DNA from: JBGTIS01 sp041745535
GTDB lineage: Bacteria; Bacteroidota; Bacteroidia; Cytophagales; Cyclobacteriaceae
Direction: 5' to 3'
Length of the DNA stretch: 6,705 nucleotides
NCBI GenBank assembly: GCA_041745535.1
Contig: JBGTIS010000166.1
Span: forward strand, 1 to 6,705
Program-made: the position numbers and the translations under genes
The notes under the pieces: model-generated
Seen by the model: only the letters and a program-made list of their open reading frames with translations
Told to the model about the DNA's origin: nothing
Databases searched by the model: none
Shown: positions 1 to 5,796 of the stretch, one piece after another
How positions within the stretch are numbered: the first letter of the stretch is position 1
Layout: the number at the start of each line of letters is the position of its first letter

Positions 1-621
1 ATATACCAGTTCATTGACCTGGTTTACTACTTCATCCGTCGTTTCAATCTTAATCACGCGTTTAAAATTTTCTGGTGTATTGGAAAGGTGCTTTTTCAAT
101 TCCTGCGCGCTGCGAACAACAGCCGCAGAGGGGTTATTTAGCTCATGGGCTAACCCTGCCGAGAGTTTGCCCAATGCCATCATTTTTTCGTTTTGTTGCT
201 GCAGTTGGGTAAAATTGCGCGTACGGCTGGTCATTTCCCATACCAACGCCTGGGTAAGTTCGTAACTAAAGCTGATCAGGTCGTGAAACTGGCTTTTGTG
301 GAAGGCCAGGTATTCTGTTTTTTTCGAAGCTATGCCGGAAGCACGGGCCACCTTCATGCGGGAAAAAGGAAGCAGGCCGGTGATATCCCCTTTTTCCAGA
401 TCGGCTACATACCGGTTCTGATTTCCCTGCTGTACTTTCATTTGCACGTTTCCTTCCAGAAGAATATACATATAATCGGCAGGATCATTACTTTTAAATA
501 AGTATTCGCCGGGTTGCAGTACTTTACGTTCCGAATGGCTGGCTAACCATGCCAAATGCGCTTCAGGCACTTCGGCAAAGTCGGGCACTTTTTTTAGCGC
601 TTCTACTAAATTATCGGTCAT
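1..621 (-). CDS. Histidine kinase with N-terminal cyclic-nucleotide-binding-like domain (partial, C-terminus beyond window)
   Basis: The reverse strand is open from the ATG at 621 to the window edge, giving 207 residues without a stop; the catalytic ATPase domain should lie to the left of the window. Residues about 15-125 read as a cNMP-binding/CRP-like beta-roll, with PGEYLF at 38-43, YMYILLEG at 50-57 and a GD turn at 78-79. A helical linker rich in Gln, Asn and Glu (about 125-147) leads into a HisKA segment, ALGKLSAGLAHELNNPSA at 149-166, in which His159 is the expected autophosphorylated residue. The cassette equivalent to CRP GEL...R reads GLL at 82-84, so the ribose-binding Glu is absent and cAMP may not be the ligand. 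There is no hydrophobic segment, so it is probably a cytoplasmic sensor. No in-frame ATG lies between 621 and the upstream in-frame stop near 670, which fixes the start. In this family (known) such kinases often sit beside thioredoxin-reductase-like regulators; that neighbour cannot be seen here. Confidence 0.9.
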   Translation of the reverse strand, partial: MTDNLVEALKKVPDFAEVPEAHLAWLASHSERKVLQPGEYLFKSNDPADYMYILLEGNVQMKVQQGNQNRYVADLEKGDITGLLPFSRMKVARASGIASKKTEYLAFHKSQFHDLISFSYELTQALVWEMTSRTRNFTQLQQQNEKMMALGKLSAGLAHELNNPSAAVVRSAQELKKHLSNTPENFKRVIKIETTDEVVNQVNELVY

Positions 622-761
622 TGATGTTAAAATTCGTTTAAAACCTTTTATTGATGTATTTTTATATTAGTTTCTGATGCAGGGTTATCAGAAAAACCTT
701 AAAAGTATTTTATTGAATGAAATTGAAAGCTCAGGAAAAGTATACTATTAAACTTAGGTTT

Positions 762-769
762 TACCTTTG
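762..769 (+). promoter_or_regulatory. Candidate Bacteroidota -7 element upstream of pcm
   Basis: TACCTTTG matches the Bacteroidota sigma-ABfr -7 consensus TAnnTTTG exactly. It would place transcription start about 65-70 nt before the pcm ATG at 843. No good TTTG -33 element lies 19-21 nt upstream, so this is a motif match only. It sits in the divergent region between the kinase and pcm. Confidence 0.35.
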
Positions 770-842
770 AAGTTACAAAGTAAAGGGATATACTATTTTT
801 TTAATTTTAAATACCCTTTTTGAGCACAATAATTTAGGTTAC

Positions 843-1493
843 ATGTTTGAAGATTCGTATAAACATCAGGGCTTGCGCCGGGCATTGGTAAAAAAACTGC
901 ACAGTAAAGGTATTACTGATGAACGGGTGCTTAACGCCATTAACAAAGTGCCCCGTCATTTGTTTCTGGACAGCTCGTTTTTAGACCATGCCTATAAAGA
1001 CAAGGCCATGCCCATAGGCGAAGGACAAACCATTTCTCAACCTTATACGGTTGCTTTTCAAACGCAACTGTTAGACGTAAAACCTGGCGATAAAGTACTG
1101 GAAATTGGTACCGGTTCTGGCTATCAGTGCTGTGTGTTGCTGGAACTGGGCGCTCGCGTATACACCATCGAATATAACCAGAATCTTTACAGCCAAACCG
1201 CGCAGTTCCTGCCCAAACTGGGTTATAAAGCAGTTTTTCTGCATGGCGATGGCTCCAAAGGCGTTCCTACTTATGCGCCTTATGATAAAATTATTGTAAC
1301 CGCCGGCGCGCCCTCTGTGCCCGATGCTTTTATCAAGCAATTAAAAGACGGCGGAAAACTGGTGATTCCGGTAGGTAGTAACAAAACCCAGAAAATGGTT
1401 TTAATTCAAAAAATCAGCGAGGATGAAATAGACCGGAAAGAAATTGCTGCCTTCAGCTTTGTGCCCCTTTTGGGTGAACATGGGTGGAAGTAG
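843..1493 (+). CDS. pcm: Protein-L-isoaspartate(D-aspartate) O-methyltransferase
   Basis: This cytoplasmic enzyme transfers a methyl group from S-adenosylmethionine to L-isoaspartyl residues in damaged proteins, starting their conversion back to aspartate. At 216 residues it is the usual bacterial length. The diagnostic PCMT substrate-loop motif IGEGQTISQPYTVA is at residues 58-71. SAM-binding motif I, VLEIGTGSGY, is at 85-94, with an acidic residue after strand 2 at Glu110. Motif II, YDKIIVTAGAP, is at 147-157, and motif III, LKDGGKLVIPVG, at 167-178. The C-terminus has the typical FVPLLGEHGW. Residues 96-97 are Cys-Cys just after motif I, where small residues are more usual. The ATG at 843 gives the full N-terminal helix and no SD sequence is evident. 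It is the first gene of a plus-strand run; the hotdog thioesterase starts 42 nt downstream. No surE neighbour is present. Confidence 0.96.
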   Translation: MFEDSYKHQGLRRALVKKLHSKGITDERVLNAINKVPRHLFLDSSFLDHAYKDKAMPIGEGQTISQPYTVAFQTQLLDVKPGDKVLEIGTGSGYQCCVLLELGARVYTIEYNQNLYSQTAQFLPKLGYKAVFLHGDGSKGVPTYAPYDKIIVTAGAPSVPDAFIKQLKDGGKLVIPVGSNKTQKMVLIQKISEDEIDRKEIAAFSFVPLLGEHGWK

Positions 1494-1535
1494 CATAATA
1501 AAACTTAGTATTTATTTTGATAGTGAATTGAATAT

Positions 1536-2057
1536 ATGGAAAGAAAGAAAAAATTCGCCCGCGAATCGTTTACTACCATGACGGAAATGGTGTTTCCCAG
1601 CGATACCAACGGCTTTAATGGTTTAATGGGTGGGAAGTTGTTGTACTGGATGGACGTAATCGCGGCCATTGCTTCTCAAAAGCATTCAAACAGTCTGGTA
1701 GTTACCGCATCGGTAGATAATGTTTCTTTTTCACAACCCATACGCCTGGGGCATGTGGTTACCTTAAAAGCACAGGTAACGCGGTCGTTCAATACTTCTA
1801 TGGAGGTGCATATTGAGGTGCAGGCTGTGGATGTGCCGCAGGAAACCATCGTGGAAAGTCATCAGGCTTTTTTTACTATGGTGGCCCTCGATAGGTCGGG
1901 AAACAAAGTATTGGTTCCGGAACTAATACCCGAAACGGAAAAAGAAATCGCGTTGCACGCGGGTGCGCTTCGCAGGCGGCAGCTTCGGCTGGTATTAAGC
2001 AAACGCATGAAACCGGAAGAAGCCCAGGAACTGAAATCTATTTTTGACATCCGATAA
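1536..2057 (+). CDS. Hotdog-fold acyl-CoA thioesterase
   Basis: The 173-residue product belongs to the YciA/BACH-type acyl-CoA thioesterases, which hydrolyse acyl-CoA to free acid and CoA in the cytoplasm. The hotdog signature lies at residues 21-40: P-S-D-T-N, then GGKLLYWMD ending at Asp40. Asn25 and Asp40 are the positions expected to act in catalysis in this family. It continues with SVDNVSFSQPIRLGHVV at 59-75, the strand pair and turn typical of the fold, and HIEVQAVD at 92-99. After the domain (about residue 130) is a charged, Arg- and Glu-rich tail, HAGALRRRQLRLVLSKR, ending in FDIR; it may be an oligomerisation or regulatory helix (inference). The gene lies 42 nt after pcm and 9 nt before the next gene, so co-transcription is likely. 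The exact acyl substrate cannot be told from sequence. Confidence 0.9.
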   Translation: MERKKKFARESFTTMTEMVFPSDTNGFNGLMGGKLLYWMDVIAAIASQKHSNSLVVTASVDNVSFSQPIRLGHVVTLKAQVTRSFNTSMEVHIEVQAVDVPQETIVESHQAFFTMVALDRSGNKVLVPELIPETEKEIALHAGALRRRQLRLVLSKRMKPEEAQELKSIFDIR

Positions 2058-2066
2058 CTTTACCTT

Positions 2067-2603
2067 ATGGAAAGAATAGATCCTAATCATCTTTCATGGT
2101 TCATTACCGAACCCATTTATGTGGTGAACGAACCGGCGCCTTTTTTTACCGAAGAAGTGGTTGAGCCGGAAGCTGAGGTAAATGAGGAACTACCCGTATT
2201 AGATTATAAGGGCGAAAACAGGAAAGAAATCCTGATTTTAGTAGATGAAAAAAACAAACCTTATTTGTCAGAGAAAGATGAGACTTTTCTTACAAAGATT
2301 CTCGGCGCGACAGGTTTAACCTTTACTGATATCGCGCTGCTGAATCTGCACAGCTTAAGAGAGCAAATAGAATATTTCCCTGATGTGTTCCAACTCCTTC
2401 ATGATTTTCCTTTCCGAACCCTTATTTTATTTGGAAATATACCCGAAACCTTACCCTTTACCAGGTACCTTAACAAATATCAGATAGTACAGGATGACCT
2501 GGAAAAAACGTATCTTCAGGCTGATGCTTTAAAGGAGATCGCCAATGACCGTTCGAAAAAACAATTACTATGGAGGAACCTTCAGGATGTATTTGCGGTT
2601 TAA
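2067..2603 (+). CDS. Conserved-looking hypothetical protein, possible distant HolD (DNA polymerase III psi)-like protein
   Basis: I do not recognise a named family with certainty. The 178-residue protein has an acidic, Pro- and Glu-rich N-terminal stretch (about residues 22-50) and then an alpha/beta domain: strand EILILVD at 54-60, helix SEKDETFLTKILGATG at 68-83, strand DIALLNL at 88-94, strand RTLILFGNIP at 117-126, and a final helix with KKQLLWRNLQDVF at 164-176. The order (strand near the start, LxL strand, LILFG-like strand, C-terminal N-x-K-x-x-LW-x-x-L helix) resembles the HolD/psi subunit of the DNA polymerase III clamp loader, whose C-terminus also ends in a helix with an LW motif. 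This is pattern resemblance only. There is no signal peptide or membrane segment. It begins 9 nt after the thioesterase, so it is probably translated from the same message, and its 3' end may overlap the next gene depending on that gene's start. Confidence 0.85.
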   Translation: MERIDPNHLSWFITEPIYVVNEPAPFFTEEVVEPEAEVNEELPVLDYKGENRKEILILVDEKNKPYLSEKDETFLTKILGATGLTFTDIALLNLHSLREQIEYFPDVFQLLHDFPFRTLILFGNIPETLPFTRYLNKYQIVQDDLEKTYLQADALKEIANDRSKKQLLWRNLQDVFAV

Positions 2604-2628
2604 TAGGGGTGAACAAAAATTACAGAAA

Positions 2629-3171
2629 ATGGTCAACCCGGAACAGTTGCTGTATTTTTACTTTCGCAGGCTGATACGTCACAAAAAAGCGTATATTATT
2701 GCCGCCTGCTCTATAATGCTGGTGGCTGCCATAGGCATTAGCCATCCGGAAAAACTGAAATCTTCTCATACCACCCTTACAGAAGGTCCGCCGCATAAAT
2801 CTGACAGCATAATTCTGATTGCTTTGCGGTATCAGGGGGTTCCTTACAAACTGGGCGGCAAGAATGAACAGGGCTTCGACTGTTCGGGCTTTACCCGGTA
2901 TGTATACCGGCAGGTTGGAATTTTGTTGAATGCTTCGGCACAAACGCAATACAGCCAGGGTGTGCCCATCAATACAAACGAATTGAGGAAGGGTGACCTG
3001 GTATTTTTTAAAACAGGCAGCCGTATTAACCATGTGGGCATTGTGGTAGAGGGTGAAAACGGGCAGATCAATTTTATCCATGCCGCGTCCAACGGCGTGC
3101 GGATCGATGATCTTTCCCAACACTATTACCAGCAACGGTTTGTGGGTGCCAAACGCCTTATCCAAACCTAA
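2629..3171 (+). CDS. NlpC/P60 family cell-wall endopeptidase, membrane-anchored
   Basis: This is a small peptidoglycan hydrolase of the NlpC/P60 (C40) family, which cleaves peptide stems (typically D-Glu to diamino acid bonds). From the 2629 start it has 180 residues. A basic segment (FRRLIRHKKA, about 12-21) precedes one hydrophobic helix (about 22-37), which suggests a single membrane anchor with the domain outside the cytoplasm. The catalytic domain covers about 63-180: YQGVPYKLGG, FDCSGF with nucleophile Cys85, NELRKGDLVFF, NHVGIV with His135, and FIHAASNGV with His151 as the third polar residue. No SH3b or LysM module is present. The frame is open from 2545, so ATG 2545 (59-nt overlap with the previous gene) and ATG 2587 (17-nt overlap, GGAGG about 10 nt upstream) are alternative starts. 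I prefer 2629 because it avoids the overlap and still gives a conventional N-terminal anchor. It ends tail to tail with the DUF2520 gene. Confidence 0.92.
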   Translation: MVNPEQLLYFYFRRLIRHKKAYIIAACSIMLVAAIGISHPEKLKSSHTTLTEGPPHKSDSIILIALRYQGVPYKLGGKNEQGFDCSGFTRYVYRQVGILLNASAQTQYSQGVPINTNELRKGDLVFFKTGSRINHVGIVVEGENGQINFIHAASNGVRIDDLSQHYYQQRFVGAKRLIQT

Positions 3172-3956
3172 TCTTCTGTATTCCGGCTATCCATAATATG
3201 CTGGCTAATCTCTTTATAAATCCGGATATAACCTTCCTGACTGCCTAAAGCCTGTATGTGGCGATCCATGGTATAGGTATCCCCTCTTACTGCCGGGCCG
3301 GTTTGCGCGTTCCGGGGTCCTGTTTCCAACGCCTTGTTAATAGTTTCTACAATGAGTGGATGCAACATTTCGAACGGAATATGCGCCTGGGTTACAATAT
3401 CTTCCGCGATCCGCAGCATATGATTGGTAAAATTACAGGAAAATACTGCCGCCAGATGAATCACCGCCCGGTCTGCTGAACTTACCTGCCGCACATCTTT
3501 GCTGATGCTTTTCGCCAGTTTCCGCAATGTGCCCAACACCTGTTTATCAGCGCTTTCTATACAGATGGGCACCTGTTTTAGCTTTACTTCCCGGTGCTTG
3601 CTAAAGGTTTGCAGGGGATAAAAAACGCCCGTGTAATTGGCAGCGGAGAGTACGGTAAGTGGCTGACTGCCCGAAGTATGTACCAGTATGGCTACCGGGG
3701 GTAGTACCAATGCTTTCATTACCGCACTGATGGCATCGTCGTGCACTGCCATGATAAATATTTCTGAGTCGCTCTCTGAAAAGTCAAGGTCGGTCTGGAA
3801 TTCCGCTTCATATAGCCTGTCGGCCAGCTTTCGGGCATTGTCCGGATCGCGGCTGTAAATTTCATTAATAATATGACCGGCGTTTTCAAACGCCTCTGCC
3901 AGGTGCCAGGCTACATTACCCGCACCAATAAACGAAATTTTATAATAGTTACTCAC
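3168..3956 (-). CDS. Rossmann-like / DUF2520 domain protein
   Basis: The 262-residue product has the two-domain layout of the Rossmann-like plus DUF2520 family, related to pyrroline-5-carboxylate reductase and F420-dependent NADP oxidoreductases. An NAD(P)-binding fold lies at the N-terminus, with ISFIGAGNVAWHLA at 7-20, a second strand ending at about 35, and FIMAVHDDAI at 67-76. HTSGS at 93-97 and GVFYPLQTFS at 110-119 follow. The DUF2520 helical domain has HLAAVFSCNFTNHML at 167-181 and the hallmark TGPAVRGD at 219-226, followed by D-R-H at 231-233. The substrate is not known for the family. The ATG at 3956 starts directly before the Rossmann strand. In many Bacteroidota (known) this gene is followed by a HAD phosphatase and Maf; here it instead abuts the NlpC/P60 gene on the opposite strand, its stop codon overlapping that gene's stop. 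Confidence 0.93.
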   Translation of the reverse strand: MSNYYKISFIGAGNVAWHLAEAFENAGHIINEIYSRDPDNARKLADRLYEAEFQTDLDFSESDSEIFIMAVHDDAISAVMKALVLPPVAILVHTSGSQPLTVLSAANYTGVFYPLQTFSKHREVKLKQVPICIESADKQVLGTLRKLAKSISKDVRQVSSADRAVIHLAAVFSCNFTNHMLRIAEDIVTQAHIPFEMLHPLIVETINKALETGPRNAQTGPAVRGDTYTMDRHIQALGSQEGYIRIYKEISQHIMDSRNTED

Positions 3957-3978
3957 AGGGTAGGCATTTAGTTTTCCC

Positions 3979-4010
3979 GAAAAAGTAGTTTAATCAATGT
4001 GAAATATCAA
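3979..4010 (-). promoter_or_regulatory. Possible promoter for the DUF2520 gene
   Basis: Read on the minus strand, TTG (complement of 4008-4010) is followed after 20 nt by TACTTTTTC (complement of 3979-3987), close to the Bacteroidota TTTG-N19-TAnnTTTG arrangement but with T in place of the final G. It would put the transcription start a few nt before the ATG at 3956, leaving a short leader. Confidence 0.3.
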
Positions 4011-4172
4011 CGTGCTTTATGTGCTAATTGTACTTGCATGATGGAAAACTATGATAGCCCGGATAAAGCGGTTGGTAATGGATTACTTACCCAAAGTTAG
4101 GCAACTACCAAAATCACTTTTTATGGCTGCATGCACAAGGTTTTACCCTGCCTTACCCGGTTTTCAATACAA

Positions 4173-4248
4173 AAACCCGGGGATGTCGGGTAGTAAACCC
4201 GTTTTACAAGGCGAATGACCACGGCACGCGCCTCGAAAACCCGTTTTA
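4173..4248. repeat. Cluster of AAACCCG repeats with dyad symmetry
   Basis: AAACCCG occurs at 4173, 4195 and 4237, so starts are 22 and 42 bp apart, close to two and four helical turns. The last two copies extend to a 12-bp direct repeat, AAACCCGTTTTA (4195-4206 and 4237-4248). The copy at 4236-4247 is a dyad, AAAAC-CC-GTTTT; the copy at 4195 has a shorter dyad. An inverse-like ACCCGGTTTT lies at 4155-4164, and a CGGGT/ACCCG hairpin can form at 4187-4201. The arrangement resembles operator sites for a dimeric DNA-binding protein, but no bound regulator can be named and chance similarity is possible. Confidence 0.4.
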
Positions 4249-4370
4249 GTACAACACATCCGGTGGATGCAGGGTAGTCGATGTAAGTTTTGTTGATGAA
4301 ATCTCTAGCACTAGTGTAGTCGCACTGACAGGCTGGCACATTTTTCAGCGTAAATTGTTATATTTTTTAG

Positions 4371-4548
4371 GTAAATGGACAAATGTTTAAGAGCATTTCC
4401 CCGGATGAGCGATAGCGCCGGCGCGCGGCGAATTCCGGGGTCCCATGAGGGGATGGGGATGCCGGGTGCCGGCCACCGGAATTCGCCGTGTCGGCAGTCC
4501 GATATCACTCATCCGGCAAGGAGCACTTTATTATTTTTATCCATTTAA
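4371..4548. mobile_element. MITE-like element: non-coding long imperfect inverted repeat
   Basis: A 178-bp segment is an imperfect inverted repeat along nearly its whole length. The outer ends are TAAATGGA (4372-4379) and TCCATTTA (4540-4547). Inner matching blocks are CCGGATGAG (4401-4409) with CTCATCCGG (4508-4516), GATA (4411-4414) with TATC (4503-4506), and a perfect 13-bp pair CGGCGAATTCCGG (4426-4438) with CCGGAATTCGCCG (4476-4488). The 37-nt centre has its own hairpin, GCCGG-GTG-CCGGC (4461-4473), and a doubled GGGGAT. The tetranucleotide TTAG flanks both ends (4367-4370 and 4549-4552), which could be a target duplication. The GC-rich core stands out against AT-rich flanks. There is no transposase, so it would need one in trans. 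It could instead be a REP/BIME-like element or a structured RNA. Confidence 0.6.
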
Positions 4549-4679
4549 TTAGTTTAGCTGTATAAATACAATGAATGGTAATGAAACGGCAACGCACCGG
4601 CCAAATGAAACCAATGCTCATTTTTAATGCCTGACCGGTAAAAAAAATTGTTATGCATATGATTTACGACAGAGTGATG

Positions 4680-4687
4680 TACTTTTG
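4680..4687 (+). promoter_or_regulatory. Candidate -7 element upstream of pheS
   Basis: TACTTTTG matches TAnnTTTG exactly and lies 23 nt before the pheS ATG at 4711, implying a leader of only about 15-20 nt. No clear TTTG element occurs 19-21 nt upstream; the nearest TTG (4648-4650) is about 29 nt away. The call rests on the -7 motif and its position. Confidence 0.4.
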
Positions 4688-4710
4688 CGCTTATCAACAA
4701 CAATAATTTC

Positions 4711-5739
4711 ATGTTCGAGAAAATAAAAGCCCTTAAAGAAGAAATAGCATCCTATCAGGTATCTTCAGAAGATGAGTTGGAGCAGTACCGGCTGCGGTTT
4801 ATCAGCCGTAAAGGGGCGCTTACCGACCTGTTTGCCGAAATTAAAAATGTACCGGCAGCGGAGAAAAAGAATTTTGGGGCTGCGATCAACGACCTGAAAA
4901 ACGCGGCACAGGATAAGTTCAAGGAACTAATTGAAAGCCTAAATAATACAACACCGGAGGTCGGGGATATTGATTTGGATCTTACATTGCCTCCAATTCC
5001 GGATCAGCTGGGGGCTGTTCATCCGCTTACCCAGGTACGCAACCGGATTATAGAGATATTTGGCCGCATTGGTTTTAATGTGGAGGAAGGGCCTGAAATT
5101 GAAGACGACTGGCATAATTTTACCGCGTTGAACTTCCCTGAAAATCATCCGGCCCGCGAAATGCAGGATACTTTTTTTATCGAGAAGAATCCGGATATCC
5201 TCTTAAGAACGCATACTTCTAATGTGCAAATCAGGCTAATGGAAAATGGGAAGCCACCTTTCCGGTCTATTATTCCCGGCAGGGTTTTCCGGAATGAAGC
5301 CATTTCAGCCCGGGCGCATTGTGTGTTCCACCAGGTAGAAGGCTTGTATGTGGATAAAAATGTGAGCTTTTCCGACCTGAAACAAACGTTGCTTTATTTC
5401 GCCCGCGAAATGTTTGGCGACGATACTAAAATCCGGTTACGGCCTTCTTACTTCCCATTTACCGAACCCAGTGCCGAACTGGACGTAACCTGCTTTATTT
5501 GCGGTGGCAAAGGCTGTAATGTGTGTAAATACACCGGATGGCTGGAAATTCTGGGTTGTGGCATGGTAGACCCCAACCTGCTGATTAACTGCAACATTGA
5601 TCCGCAGGAATATACCGGTTTTGCTTTTGGAATGGGTATTGAACGCATTGCCATGCTGAAATACCAGATCAGAGATTTGCGCCTGTTTACGGAAAACGAT
5701 GTCCGGTTTTTAAAACAATTTACGCCGTTCAGTTATTAG
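4711..5739 (+). CDS. pheS: Phenylalanine--tRNA ligase alpha subunit
   Basis: This is the catalytic subunit of the cytoplasmic alpha2-beta2 enzyme that charges tRNA-Phe using ATP. At 342 residues it is full length. Residues 1-85 are the N-terminal coiled-coil arm that contacts tRNA, with the family's RLRFISRKGALTDLF at 27-41. The class II core begins near HPLTQVRNRI at 104-113. LLRTHTSNVQIR is at 164-175, motif 2 RVFRNEAISARAHCVFHQVEG at 191-211, and motif 3 GFAFGMGIERIAML at 303-316. Ala305 is the residue equivalent to E. coli Ala294, which sets specificity for phenylalanine in the amino-acid pocket. A Cys cluster (261, 264, 269, 272; CxxC-x4-CxxC) lies between motifs 2 and 3; E. coli lacks it, but Firmicutes and other phyla have it, so it is a known variant. 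pheT is not adjacent. The lipoprotein gene follows after 57 nt. Confidence 0.98.
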   Translation: MFEKIKALKEEIASYQVSSEDELEQYRLRFISRKGALTDLFAEIKNVPAAEKKNFGAAINDLKNAAQDKFKELIESLNNTTPEVGDIDLDLTLPPIPDQLGAVHPLTQVRNRIIEIFGRIGFNVEEGPEIEDDWHNFTALNFPENHPAREMQDTFFIEKNPDILLRTHTSNVQIRLMENGKPPFRSIIPGRVFRNEAISARAHCVFHQVEGLYVDKNVSFSDLKQTLLYFAREMFGDDTKIRLRPSYFPFTEPSAELDVTCFICGGKGCNVCKYTGWLEILGCGMVDPNLLINCNIDPQEYTGFAFGMGIERIAMLKYQIRDLRLFTENDVRFLKQFTPFSY

Positions 5740-5796
5740 GCCGCAATATCAGGAAACAGAAATGCGTTAGCAATTTGCTTACAAAATAAAACTTAT

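Larger units (their letters stand above)
3957..4710. other. 754-bp region without a credible gene
   Basis: No reading frame here looks like a real protein. The minus-strand frames at 4121-4339 and 4311-4508 lack domain patterns, and the second runs through an inverted repeat. The region lies between the divergent starts of the DUF2520 gene and pheS, yet is far longer than two promoters need. It holds a possible promoter for the DUF2520 gene (about 3979-4010), an AAACCCG repeat cluster (4173-4248), a small hairpin CATCC-GGT-GGATG near 4257-4269, the MITE-like inverted repeat (4371-4548), and the pheS promoter candidate (4680-4687). No tRNA cloverleaf, T-box or Phe-rich leader peptide was found before pheS. 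Confidence 0.75.

Noticed and set aside
2700..2720. Lipobox-like I-A-A-C in the NlpC/P60 N-terminus
   Set aside because: The hydrophobic stretch before the Cys is only about six residues and continues after it (SIMLVAAIGI), so a membrane anchor fits better than lipoprotein cleavage.
2620..3165. Long minus-strand open frame of 181 residues opposite the NlpC/P60 gene
   Set aside because: The plus frame holds clear NlpC/P60 catalytic motifs; the minus frame is its antisense shadow.
4038..4100. Plus-strand 20-codon frame starting ATG-ATG
   Set aside because: It is too short to judge, with no SD, no matching promoter and no recognisable peptide; it is not a Phe-rich leader.
4121..4210. Possible tRNA suggested by GGTTTTC...AAAACC pairing
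   Set aside because: No acceptor stem, D-arm or anticodon arm can be placed around it, and the T-loop GTTC consensus is missing.
4121..4339. Minus-strand 72-residue open frame in the intergenic region
   Set aside because: It shows no domain pattern, has mixed Cys- and Val-rich composition without a signal peptide, and no promoter or start context; it covers the AAACCCG repeats, which explain it better as chance.
4311..4508. Minus-strand 65-residue open frame rich in Pro, Gly, Trp and Arg
   Set aside because: Its sequence is produced by reading through the GC-rich arms and loop of the inverted repeat; it is not protein-like.
5491..5526. CxxC-x4-CxxC cluster in PheS as a novel zinc insertion
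   Set aside because: The same cysteine-rich segment is found in PheS of Firmicutes and other phyla, so it is an established variant rather than a new feature.
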